Source of the DNA: Candidatus Omnitrophota bacterium
Lineage (GTDB): Bacteria > Omnitrophota > Gorgyraeia > 2-02-FULL-51-18
Length of the DNA: 11,118 nucleotides
Reading direction: 5' to 3'
NCBI GenBank assembly: GCA_023247935.1
Contig: JAHFFM010000050.1
Span: 1-11,118 of the forward strand
Below are positions 7,071 through 11,118 of this stretch, piece after piece. How positions within the stretch are numbered: the first letter of the stretch is position 1; each line of letters begins with the position of its first letter. The notes beneath the pieces are model-generated. The model was not told where the DNA came from, made no database searches, and was given only the letters and a program-made list of their open reading frames with translations. The position numbers and the translations under genes are program-made.

Positions 7071-7955
7071 TTACAGATTAAGAGCGAGAGCACTCCAAGT
7101 GCGTGAAGTTATTTTACCGGTTTGAATCAGGCCGCTATTTTTCTGGAAAAGTTTAAGCGCTGTTTTTGTTTTGCCGCCCACCAAGCCATCTATTTGACCC
7201 TCATAACAACCCGCAATTTTTAAGGCCATTTGCACACGCTTGGCGTGGAGCAGGCCGGGTCTTTGAGTGTGTCTTACGGGAATATTTTTACGCAAACGAT
7301 AGTCAGGTTCCGGCGCAGGCAAAGCCTTTGGCGCGTTTTTTGCGAACGTTGTTTTAGACGCGGCCGGATGAGCGGGCGGGGGAGTTGTCATTTTTGTGAC
7401 GCGCTCAGCAGAAATTCTTTTGTCCATTTTTGCAGGCGCGAAAAAGCTGGGCATCACAAAAGGCTTTTTCTCAACTTTTTTCTCGATTTTTGGTTTCTCC
7501 ATTCTTTGCGGTTTATTTTTCACCGGCAATACGGATTCTAATTCTTCAGAGTCTTCCTGTTGTTTGGTGATCATGCCTTCGACGCCATCCGGATCCATAA
7601 TTTTTTTGATGCCGAACGCCGCCACTTCATTGTCAGGATTGATGTTTAAAGCATTCCGGAAAGCTTCGTTCGCTTTTTTATATTGTCCAAGCACGAGATA
7701 AATTTGGCCAAGGCCGGTATAAGCCGTTTCATCATCCGGTTCTAAAAGCAGAATATCGGAATAGGTGCGGATGGCCGCTTGAAAATCATTTTTTAAAAGA
7801 AGGTCTGTTGCTTTTTGATGCAACAGTTCGATTTCACCCACTTTTTCAGTGGTGATAGCGGTAAAGTTATTCATTTGGGCAAAGCATGTGTCTTGAACCC
7901 GCCCAAAAGATACCAATACCAATAATCCTGTCAGAATAGCTCTATCGGCAAACAT
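7071..7955 (-). CDS. Exported TPR and peptidoglycan-binding (PG_binding_1) protein
   Basis: A 294-residue protein with a probable signal peptide at 1-26 (hydrophobic LTGLLVLVSF, cleavage near CFA-Q). Two tetratricopeptide repeats follow: about 42-75 (LHQKATDLLLKNDFQAAIRTY) and 76-109 (AYTGLGQIYLVLGQYKKANEAF...NPDN). Next is a Lys/Pro-rich linker of about 130-235, then a C-terminal PG_binding_1 domain at about 236-292 (VQMALKIAGCYEGQIDGLVGGKTKTALKLFQ...TW). It probably acts in the periplasm, holding cell wall through its C-terminus while the TPRs bind a partner. No catalytic domain is visible, so the partner and exact role are unknown. The promoter with a consensus -35 lies just upstream and is divergent from smpB; no clear ribosome site precedes the ATG. 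It converges on the cyclase gene. Confidence 0.82.
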   Translation of the reverse strand: MFADRAILTGLLVLVSFGRVQDTCFAQMNNFTAITTEKVGEIELLHQKATDLLLKNDFQAAIRTYSDILLLEPDDETAYTGLGQIYLVLGQYKKANEAFRNALNINPDNEVAAFGIKKIMDPDGVEGMITKQQEDSEELESVLPVKNKPQRMEKPKIEKKVEKKPFVMPSFFAPAKMDKRISAERVTKMTTPPPAHPAASKTTFAKNAPKALPAPEPDYRLRKNIPVRHTQRPGLLHAKRVQMALKIAGCYEGQIDGLVGGKTKTALKLFQKNSGLIQTGKITSRTWSALALNL

Positions 7956-7977
7956 GGCTTAGAAGGTTATTGCAGAC

Positions 7978-8006
7978 AATATACCTGAATAAACCGAGGC
8001 TGTCAA
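7978..8006 (-). promoter_or_regulatory. Sigma70-type promoter for the TPR/PG-binding gene
   Basis: On the minus strand a consensus -35 TTGACA (8006-8001) is followed, after exactly 17 bases, by TATATT (7983-7978). The start of transcription would be near 7971, giving a leader of about 15 bases. It interlocks with the divergent smpB promoter. Confidence 0.75.
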
Positions 8007-8011
8007 AAGTG

Positions 8012-8020
8012 TGCTATATT
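8012..8020 (+). promoter_or_regulatory. Extended -10 promoter for smpB
   Basis: TGCTATATT is an extended -10 (TGn plus TATATT) with no good -35 at the right distance. The start would be about 8027, 12 bases before ATG 8039. It lies immediately beyond the -35 of the opposing promoter, so the two polymerase sites should exclude each other. Confidence 0.45.
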
Positions 8021-8038
8021 ACCTATCCGGAGAGGGTT

Positions 8039-8524
8039 ATGGGAAAAAAAGAGGACGAAAAAAAAGAAAATAAAGTCATCACGACTCATCGTGAAGCCCG
8101 CCATTATTATGAGATTCTGGAAAGCTTTGAAACCGGGGTGGTACTGATGGGCTGCGAGGTCAAATCCTTAAGAGAGGGCCAGGCCAGCCTTGTTGGAAGT
8201 TTTGCCCGTTTTGAAGGTGCCGAACTCTGGCTTATGAATTCCTACATCGCTCCCTATGAAATGGGTAACCGTGAAAACCCGGAATCCAAGCGGCAGCGAA
8301 AACTTCTTTTGCACAAAGCCCAACTCCAAAAAACGCAAGCCCGTACCCAGGAAAAGGGCCTGGTTTTGATCCCACTCAAACTTTATTTCAATGACCGGGG
8401 AATTGCCAAGCTTGAGCTCGGCCTAGCCAAAAGCAAAAAACTCCACGACCAACGCTCAGACATCAAAGATCGCCAATCCAAACGCGACATCGACCGCGCT
8501 ATTAAAAACCGAAATAGGAAGTAA
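8039..8524 (+). CDS. smpB: SsrA-binding protein SmpB
   Basis: A 161-residue cytoplasmic protein that binds the tRNA-like end of tmRNA and takes it to stalled ribosomes for trans-translation. The OB-fold signatures are present: REARHYYEILESFETG (18-33), GCEVKSLREGQASL (38-51), APYEMGNRENPESKRQRKLLLH (71-92) and LVLIPLKLYFNDRGIAKLELGLAKSKK (108-134). A basic tail, KKLHDQRSDIKDRQSKRDID (133-152), is the part that enters the empty mRNA channel. I chose ATG 8039 because GGAG lies 6 bases upstream, because 161 residues is the normal length, and because the earlier in-frame ATG at 7970 lies upstream of the likely promoter and adds residues not typical of SmpB. Its partner RNA, ssrA, lies about 700 bases downstream with a toxin-antitoxin pair between them. 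Confidence 0.97.
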   Translation: MGKKEDEKKENKVITTHREARHYYEILESFETGVVLMGCEVKSLREGQASLVGSFARFEGAELWLMNSYIAPYEMGNRENPESKRQRKLLLHKAQLQKTQARTQEKGLVLIPLKLYFNDRGIAKLELGLAKSKKLHDQRSDIKDRQSKRDIDRAIKNRNRK

Positions 8525-8543
8525 AGATTAATCGATGTGCTAA

Positions 8544-8798
8544 TTAGGATGATGCGGCAACTCGATGAATAAGTTCCGAAAGAAAAGATTGGTAAGGAAT
8601 GCCCTTGGAAGACGCAAATTTTTTGATTTTTTGGATATCTTGTTTGTTGACGCGGATGGTTAGAACTAGATCTTTTTTGCGGGCGGCAATTGAATCCGCC
8701 ACTCGTTGGAGTTCTTTTCCAGTTACGGGTATATACTCATCGCGTTCAATGGCCGCCATGATTTTTTCTTCTTTGGCGCCAAGTTTTATTTTTTTCAT
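8544..8798 (-). CDS. CopG/RHH-type antitoxin of a type II toxin-antitoxin pair
   Basis: An 84-residue protein with a charged N-terminal half (EEKIMAAIERDEYIPVTG, residues 10-27) and a C-terminal ribbon-helix-helix-like part from about 45 (LTIRVNKQDIQKIKKFASSKG, then IPYQSFLSELIHRV to residue 80). The strand TIRV, the two helices and the phrase GIPYQxxLSxLIH are typical of the CopG_antitoxin family (PF12441-like). Its start is one base beyond the toxin stop, so translation is probably coupled; AAGGCGGG within the toxin end may serve as ribosome site. By family knowledge the N-terminal part would neutralise the toxin and the RHH would repress the operon. It reads toward smpB and ends 19 bases from the smpB stop. 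Confidence 0.82.
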   Translation of the reverse strand: MKKIKLGAKEEKIMAAIERDEYIPVTGKELQRVADSIAARKKDLVLTIRVNKQDIQKIKKFASSKGIPYQSFLSELIHRVAASS

Positions 8799-8799
8799 C

Positions 8800-9057
8800 T
8801 TACCCGCCTTTTTTTAAATATTTTTTTGTGTACTTCCTGCTTGGAAAAGCGGTTTTAAGAAAATAAGCTTCCCCATTATCCACATAAGGCACTACCCAAA
8901 CGTATCGTTGATATTCAAAAAGCATAAGCTGCTGGTAAAATCTAGAAGGATGTTTTTCAATCCCAATAAATCTTGAGCCAATCAACAGCTCAAACGTAAT
9001 ATTTCGCTTCTTTTTTAGCCATTCGTTTTTATCAAAATTCCAAACAGCAGGCTTCAT
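8800..9057 (-). CDS. BrnT-like toxin of a type II toxin-antitoxin pair
   Basis: An 85-residue protein resembling the BrnT-like small toxins that partner CopG antitoxins. Features seen are WNFDKNEWLKKKRNITFE (6-23), a central beta-rich LFEYQRYVWVVPYVDNGEAYF (46-66), and the C-terminal LKTAFPSRKYTKKYL (67-81), which is characteristic of this group. Family members with a RelE/BrnT-like fold are ribonucleases; the catalytic residues are not certain here. It is encoded first, with the antitoxin one base downstream, an order known from BrnTA. There is no ribosome site before ATG 9057, and the likely promoter gives a leader of only a few bases. The pair lies between smpB and ssrA, in opposite orientation to both. 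Confidence 0.75.
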   Translation of the reverse strand: MKPAVWNFDKNEWLKKKRNITFELLIGSRFIGIEKHPSRFYQQLMLFEYQRYVWVVPYVDNGEAYFLKTAFPSRKYTKKYLKKGG

Positions 9058-9069
9058 TTAAACTGTACC

Positions 9070-9098
9070 ATAATACAAATGTAATTACAAATTGACTA
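9070..9098 (-). promoter_or_regulatory. Promoter and probable operator of the toxin-antitoxin operon
   Basis: On the minus strand TAGTCA (9098-9093) and TATTAT (9075-9070) are separated by 17 bases. The spacer contains a perfect 10-base palindrome, TGTAATTACA (9080-9089), well placed for an RHH antitoxin to block polymerase. Transcription would start about 9063, some 6 bases before the toxin ATG. A further inverted repeat, CGTCTATT (9103-9110)/AATAGACG (9125-9132), lies upstream. Confidence 0.5.
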
Positions 9099-9211
9099 CA
9101 TACGTCTATTTGTGCTTCTGTAATAATAGACGGAGAACAGGCCTTTTTTCGTTCAATAAATATTTAAATTTTTCGTATGATTAACTCAAATCGAATACTC
9201 CGACACCCTAT

Positions 9212-9219
9212 GGTATAAT
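9212..9219 (+). promoter_or_regulatory. Promoter (extended -10) of ssrA
   Basis: A consensus TATAAT at 9214-9219, with TGG just before it (9211-9213), ends 8 bases before the first tmRNA base at 9228. No good -35 is seen at 17 bases, so this is an extended -10 promoter. Position and sequence fit direct initiation at the mature 5' end. Confidence 0.75.
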
Positions 9220-9346
9220 ATCCCGTAGGGGGCGACAGGTTTCGATCTGGCTCTTTGATTCGAAAGCAGCATGCGGAGGTTGTCGGGAGGCCTCCTAAAA
9301 AACCTGACACAAAATAAACGCCAAAAACACGAACCTAAATCTCGTG

Positions 9347-9370
9347 CATATGCCGCTCGCGCGGCCTATG
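9347..9370 (+). other. 24-base in-frame hairpin inside the tmRNA tag reading frame
   Basis: CATATGCCGC (9347-9356), loop TCGC, then GCGGCCTATG (9361-9370) form a stem with 9 of 10 pairs. It is exactly 8 codons. Taking it out would leave a 15-residue tag of ordinary length running from AKNTNLNLV straight to ALPLAA, which suggests an inserted palindrome; this is inference. Confidence 0.6.
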
Positions 9371-9550
9371 GCGTTACCGTTAGCAGCCTAAAATCTGCTA
9401 CCGTCCGCCTATCTTTGTCTGTGGGGTGGGGCCGGGCGTCGACAACAGGCTGGCTTGAACCGCGCGTCCTTGGCGGATTGAGCGAGAGCGACAGAGGACT
9501 TACCGTTTAAGATCGTGTCGACTCGAGTTTAAACGGGACATTGATAAGCC

Positions 9551-9592
9551 TCCGCCACAAATCGTGGCGGATCCGCCAATTTTTTTGGCGGA
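9551..9592 (+). repeat. Double palindrome inserted in tmRNA (TCCGCC..GGCGGATCCGCC..GGCGGA)
   Basis: Two hairpins stand side by side: CCGCCAC (9552-9558)/GTGGCGG (9564-9570) and CCGCCAA (9573-9579)/TTGGCGG (9585-9591). They are joined at the perfect palindrome GGCGGATCCGCC (9566-9577). The same layout recurs at 10915-10945. It lies in the region between pseudoknot 4 and helix 2 of the tmRNA, just before the conserved ACTAAGCATGTAG. Confidence 0.7.
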
Positions 9593-9664
9593 GACTAAGC
9601 ATGTAGCGGCTTCGGACTTGAAGGTCAGAGACGCGAGTTCAACTCTCGCCGCCTCCACAAATAT

Positions 9665-9696
9665 AAAAAAACAGCTTCGAAAGAAGCTGTTTTTTT
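9665..9696 (+). terminator. Intrinsic terminator of ssrA
   Basis: A perfect 14-base stem, seven A then CAGCTTC (9665-9678), GAAA tetraloop, GAAGCTG then seven T (9683-9696), starts 7 bases after the tmRNA. The U-tract is part of the stem, and the symmetric A/T tracts make it potentially bidirectional. Confidence 0.92.
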
Positions 9697-9708
9697 ATTT
9701 AGAATAGA

Positions 9709-9759
9709 GGCGAGAGTTGAATAGGAGCCGCCGAGATAACCCCAATCCCAGGGCCTCCA
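9709..9759 (+). repeat. Short element starting with inverted tmRNA T-arm (same class as after tRNA-Leu)
   Basis: GGCGAGAGTTGAA (9709-9721) is the exact reverse complement of tmRNA bases 9638-9650, the same 13 tRNA-like positions that are copied downstream of tRNA-Leu. It is followed by GGAGCCGCCGA (9724-9734), close to GGAGCGCCGA (5067-5076) in the tRNA-Leu element. The right part, CCAATCCC (9743-9750) then GCCTCCA (9753-9759), resembles a T-arm plus the last seven bases of the tmRNA. The left end is certain; the right boundary is my inference. Confidence 0.6.
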
Positions 9760-9844
9760 AGAATATGCTTGTCTGTTAAATTAGACGTTAAAATCCAAAT
9801 AAAGTTTCAAGAAAAACGAAAGATAGTCTTGAATCAGTCTTTTT

Positions 9845-9874
9845 TTGATGGTAATATTCAATTAAATGTATATT
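9845..9874 (+). promoter_or_regulatory. Possible promoter of the exported-protein gene
   Basis: TTGATG (9845-9850), an 18-base AT-rich spacer and TATATT (9869-9874) precede the gene by 41 bases. Between the tmRNA-derived element (ending about 9759) and this promoter I see nothing else of note. Confidence 0.45.
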
Positions 9875-9915
9875 TATAAAAGAGCTTAAAAAGAAAGTTT
9901 GAGGATGGAGGCAGC

Positions 9916-10638
9916 ATGAAAAAAAACATATTTTCTAAAATTTTGATTCTTTCGATTAGCCTGGGTTTGGGAGTTGTGCCGGTTTATGCCGAAGGTGAGA
10001 CCGTGCCCGCCAAAGAAAGTCAACCCAGAATCATGCCCGCTTACAGCGAAAAATCCGCTGCCACCTCTAAAGCCGTGGTAGAAAACAAACAGGCCGTTAC
10101 GGACGTGATTATTAATCCCGAGACAAGGCAGTCGGATGTTCCAGACGAGCCCGCGATTGGGTTGCCGGGGCCTATCGCTCCTCCCACCATCGATTGGAGC
10201 AAGATCAATTTTCCGCCTATTGAATACGGTTATGTGAACAAAGACGGTTATCAAGTTAAAATTAAATCTGACAAAGAGGTTTTGACGGTTTCCTGGGAAA
10301 AAGTCAGTCAGGTAGATGTGAAATCCAATGCTTCGGAAGTTTCATCGGCGCCAACACTGTCGTCTTCCAAATCGTTTTCTCTAAACGTGAAAACGGGGAG
10401 TATTACAGAAACTACTTGCTTCACCTTATGCAAGACCAAAGAATTAAATCCTAAAGAAAACACCAGGGAGTATATCGCGGCTCTTAAAGCCATGTCTGAA
10501 AAAGTGGCGGAGGGGATCAAGGACCCAAAACCTCGGCCTGGAGTTATAGACTTTAAGTTGCGTCAAATTAACCGCGTTCTGAATTATCTGATTCAAGTCA
10601 TTGGTAAACATTTGCCAATAGGCCCCATCACTCTTTAA
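9916..10638 (+). CDS. Exported protein of unknown function
   Basis: I do not recognise this 240-residue protein. It starts at ATG 9916 with GGAGG at 9907-9911. Residues 1-25 are a clear signal peptide (KKNIFSK basic start, hydrophobic ILILSISLGLGVV, cleavage at VYA-E), with no lipobox. The mature part begins with a low-complexity Ala/Lys/Glu region (26-80) and a Pro-rich stretch, LPGPIAPPTIDWSKINFPPI (83-102). A possible beta-rich segment of about 103-135 follows (YGYVNKDGYQVKIKSDKEVLTVSW), then a Ser-rich linker (136-153). A short pair of cysteines lies in TTCFTLCKT (165-173), and the C-terminus is helical with many basic residues (INRVLNYLIQVIGKH). The two close cysteines could form a disulfide in the periplasm. 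It is monocistronic, between its own promoter and a terminator. Confidence 0.75.
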   Translation: MKKNIFSKILILSISLGLGVVPVYAEGETVPAKESQPRIMPAYSEKSAATSKAVVENKQAVTDVIINPETRQSDVPDEPAIGLPGPIAPPTIDWSKINFPPIEYGYVNKDGYQVKIKSDKEVLTVSWEKVSQVDVKSNASEVSSAPTLSSSKSFSLNVKTGSITETTCFTLCKTKELNPKENTREYIAALKAMSEKVAEGIKDPKPRPGVIDFKLRQINRVLNYLIQVIGKHLPIGPITL

Positions 10639-10665
10639 TTAATCATTCATAAAATATTTGTTTTT

Positions 10666-10702
10666 GAGGCGGTCGACAAAATTGACCGCCTCGTTTGTTT
10701 TG
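10666..10702 (+). terminator. Intrinsic terminator after the exported-protein gene
   Basis: GAGGCGGTC (10666-10674) and GACCGCCTC (10684-10692) form a perfect 9-base GC-rich stem with a 9-base loop, followed by the T-rich GTTTGTTTTG. It begins 28 bases after the stop codon. Confidence 0.8.
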
Positions 10703-10847
10703 TGTAGCGCCAAAACAGAAGCTCGTATTAGTCTCCGTCACCCCACTTATTTTAATAGCTTTTTTTATTTTTTTTGTTATTATTAATTAAAATTAGTTGT
10801 TATTGTTTAAAAAAATTTGTTCCAATCACAAAAAGGACTATAACATT

Positions 10848-11118
10848 ATGCTTAAACCCAAACATTGGAATAGGACGTGGAAGTCGATGCAACATCTTGG
10901 CATATCTAAAGCTTTCCGCCAAAGGACGGATCCGCCTCCGGCGGACAACTTTATCTATACCAAGCTCTTGCATCTTTATTCTCACGTCTATTGCAATATT
11001 TGGGTTAAAAAAAGATTTCTTGCGACCGTATTCATGACGATCTTTTTGGGGTTTTTTTCTCAAACAGCTCAAACCGCTGATTCCTCCATGCGTTTGGGGT
11101 TAGGGGTATGGGCTGGCT
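10848..11118 (+). CDS. N-terminus of an exported protein, with a palindrome in its 5' coding part (3' end outside window)
   Basis: The frame is open from ATG 10848 to the window end (90 codons seen). AAAGGA at 10832-10837 is a fair ribosome site. The first ~54 residues (MLKPKHWNRTWKSMQHLGIS..) look like no domain I know and are encoded by a long imperfect palindrome. They are followed by a normal-looking export signal, VKKRFLATVFMTIFLGFF, then SQTAQTA with cleavage near QTA-D, and a beta-barrel-like start, SSMRLGLGVWAG. The usual start for such a signal would be just before KKR, but no ATG, GTG or TTG is in frame there; ATG 11035 would drop the basic part. So either the long form is real, or an element has displaced the original start. 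About 150 bases of AT-rich sequence between the preceding terminator and this gene hold no clear gene. Confidence 0.55.
   Translation, partial: MLKPKHWNRTWKSMQHLGISKAFRQRTDPPPADNFIYTKLLHLYSHVYCNIWVKKRFLATVFMTIFLGFFSQTAQTADSSMRLGLGVWAG
10853..11008. repeat. About 156-base imperfect palindrome with TTAA(A)CCC ends
   Basis: The left arm, beginning TTAAACCCAAACATTGGAAT (10853), matches the reverse complement of the right arm, which ends ATTGCAATATTTGGGTTAA (10990-11008). Matching stretches include TTAA(A)CCCAAA, GACGTG, GATGCAA, CTTGG, TAAAG and TCCGCC, about three quarters identity over some 69 aligned positions. The centre (10915-10945) is TCCGCC..GGATCCGCC..GGCGGA, the same layout as the palindrome in the tmRNA. 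It looks like a worn MITE-like element. Confidence 0.7.

Larger units (their letters stand above)
9228..9657 (+). ncRNA. ssrA: Transfer-messenger RNA (tmRNA, one-piece)
   Basis: A 430-base tmRNA. The 5' GGGGGCGACAGGTTTCGA and the 3' GTTCAACTCTCGCCGCCTCC are hallmark ends. Acceptor GGGGGCG pairs with CGCCTCC (9650-9656, one G-U), the discriminator is A9657, and the T arm is GCGAG-TTCAACT-CTCGC. CCA is not fully encoded (ACA follows). Pseudoknot 1 is visible (GGAGG..CCTCC with TGTCGG..CCTGACA). The tag frame starts at the resume codon GCC 9320 and ends at TAA 9389-9391: 23 residues beginning AKNTNLNLV and ending ALPLAA, the hydrophobic -LAA end needed for proteolysis. The stop lies in the loop of helix 5 (TAGCAG 9381-9386/CTGCTA 9395-9400). 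The RNA is about 65 bases longer than the E. coli one, and two hairpin-rich inserts account for most of this. It works with SmpB, encoded upstream. Confidence 0.97.

Noticed and set aside
7970..8038. Longer SmpB starting at ATG 7970
   Set aside because: The extra residues are not typical of SmpB, lie upstream of the likely promoter, and ATG 8039 has the ribosome site.
9271..9510. Plus-strand open frame of 79 codons
   Set aside because: It lies wholly inside the tmRNA and in a different frame from the tag; composition is arginine/serine-rich as expected from structured RNA.
10800..11072. Minus-strand open frame of 90 codons
   Set aside because: It is a mirror of the long palindrome. The plus-strand frame has a ribosome site, a signal peptide and runs on to the window end, and is preferred.

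Overview
The window looks like chromosomal DNA of an uncultured diderm bacterium. It encodes an outer-membrane-type coiled-coil lipoprotein, a TPR/peptidoglycan-binding exported protein, a CHASE2-GGDEF membrane protein and exported proteins, at moderate GC. The gene mix (a DUF4912-like tail next to a GH57 glucan branching enzyme, an Lpp-like lipoprotein, aspartase, many palindromes) reminds me of Omnitrophota. That placement is an impression, not a phylogenetic result.

Region 1 (1-4763) is a co-directional metabolic cluster: the end of a DUF4912-like gene, a GH57 1,4-alpha-glucan branching enzyme, a small Lys-ending coiled-coil lipoprotein, aspartate ammonia-lyase and citrate synthase. Aspartase gives fumarate and ammonia from aspartate, and citrate synthase admits acetyl-CoA to the citrate cycle. 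The branching enzyme handles storage glucan. Citrate synthase most likely starts at TTG 3597, fixed by an upstream GGGAAG.

Region 2 (4764-5443) is a 680-base intergenic block built around one tRNA-Leu(CAG). Two 59-base tandem units upstream (plus a diverged third) each begin with the first 13 bases of the tRNA. Downstream lie an inverted copy of its T-loop/T-stem, a folded insert, a direct copy of its 3' end, and a 126-base element with perfect 23-base inverted ends.

Region 3 (5444-8524) holds a CHASE2-GGDEF cyclase, which converges with a one-base gap on a TPR/peptidoglycan-binding protein. That gene is transcribed divergently from smpB, and the two promoters overlap head to head.

Region 4 (8544-9760) holds a BrnT-like toxin/CopG-type antitoxin pair on the minus strand, lying between smpB and ssrA (tmRNA). 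The tmRNA has an unusually long tag frame with an in-frame hairpin and an inserted double palindrome. It is followed by a strong terminator and then a short element that copies the tmRNA T-arm in inverted orientation, with the same 13-base boundaries as the element after tRNA-Leu. This shared element is the most unusual thing in the window.

Region 5 (9760-11118) holds an exported protein of unknown function, its terminator, and the start of another exported protein. The 5' coding part of that second gene is a 157-base imperfect palindrome with a core like the palindrome inside the tmRNA.
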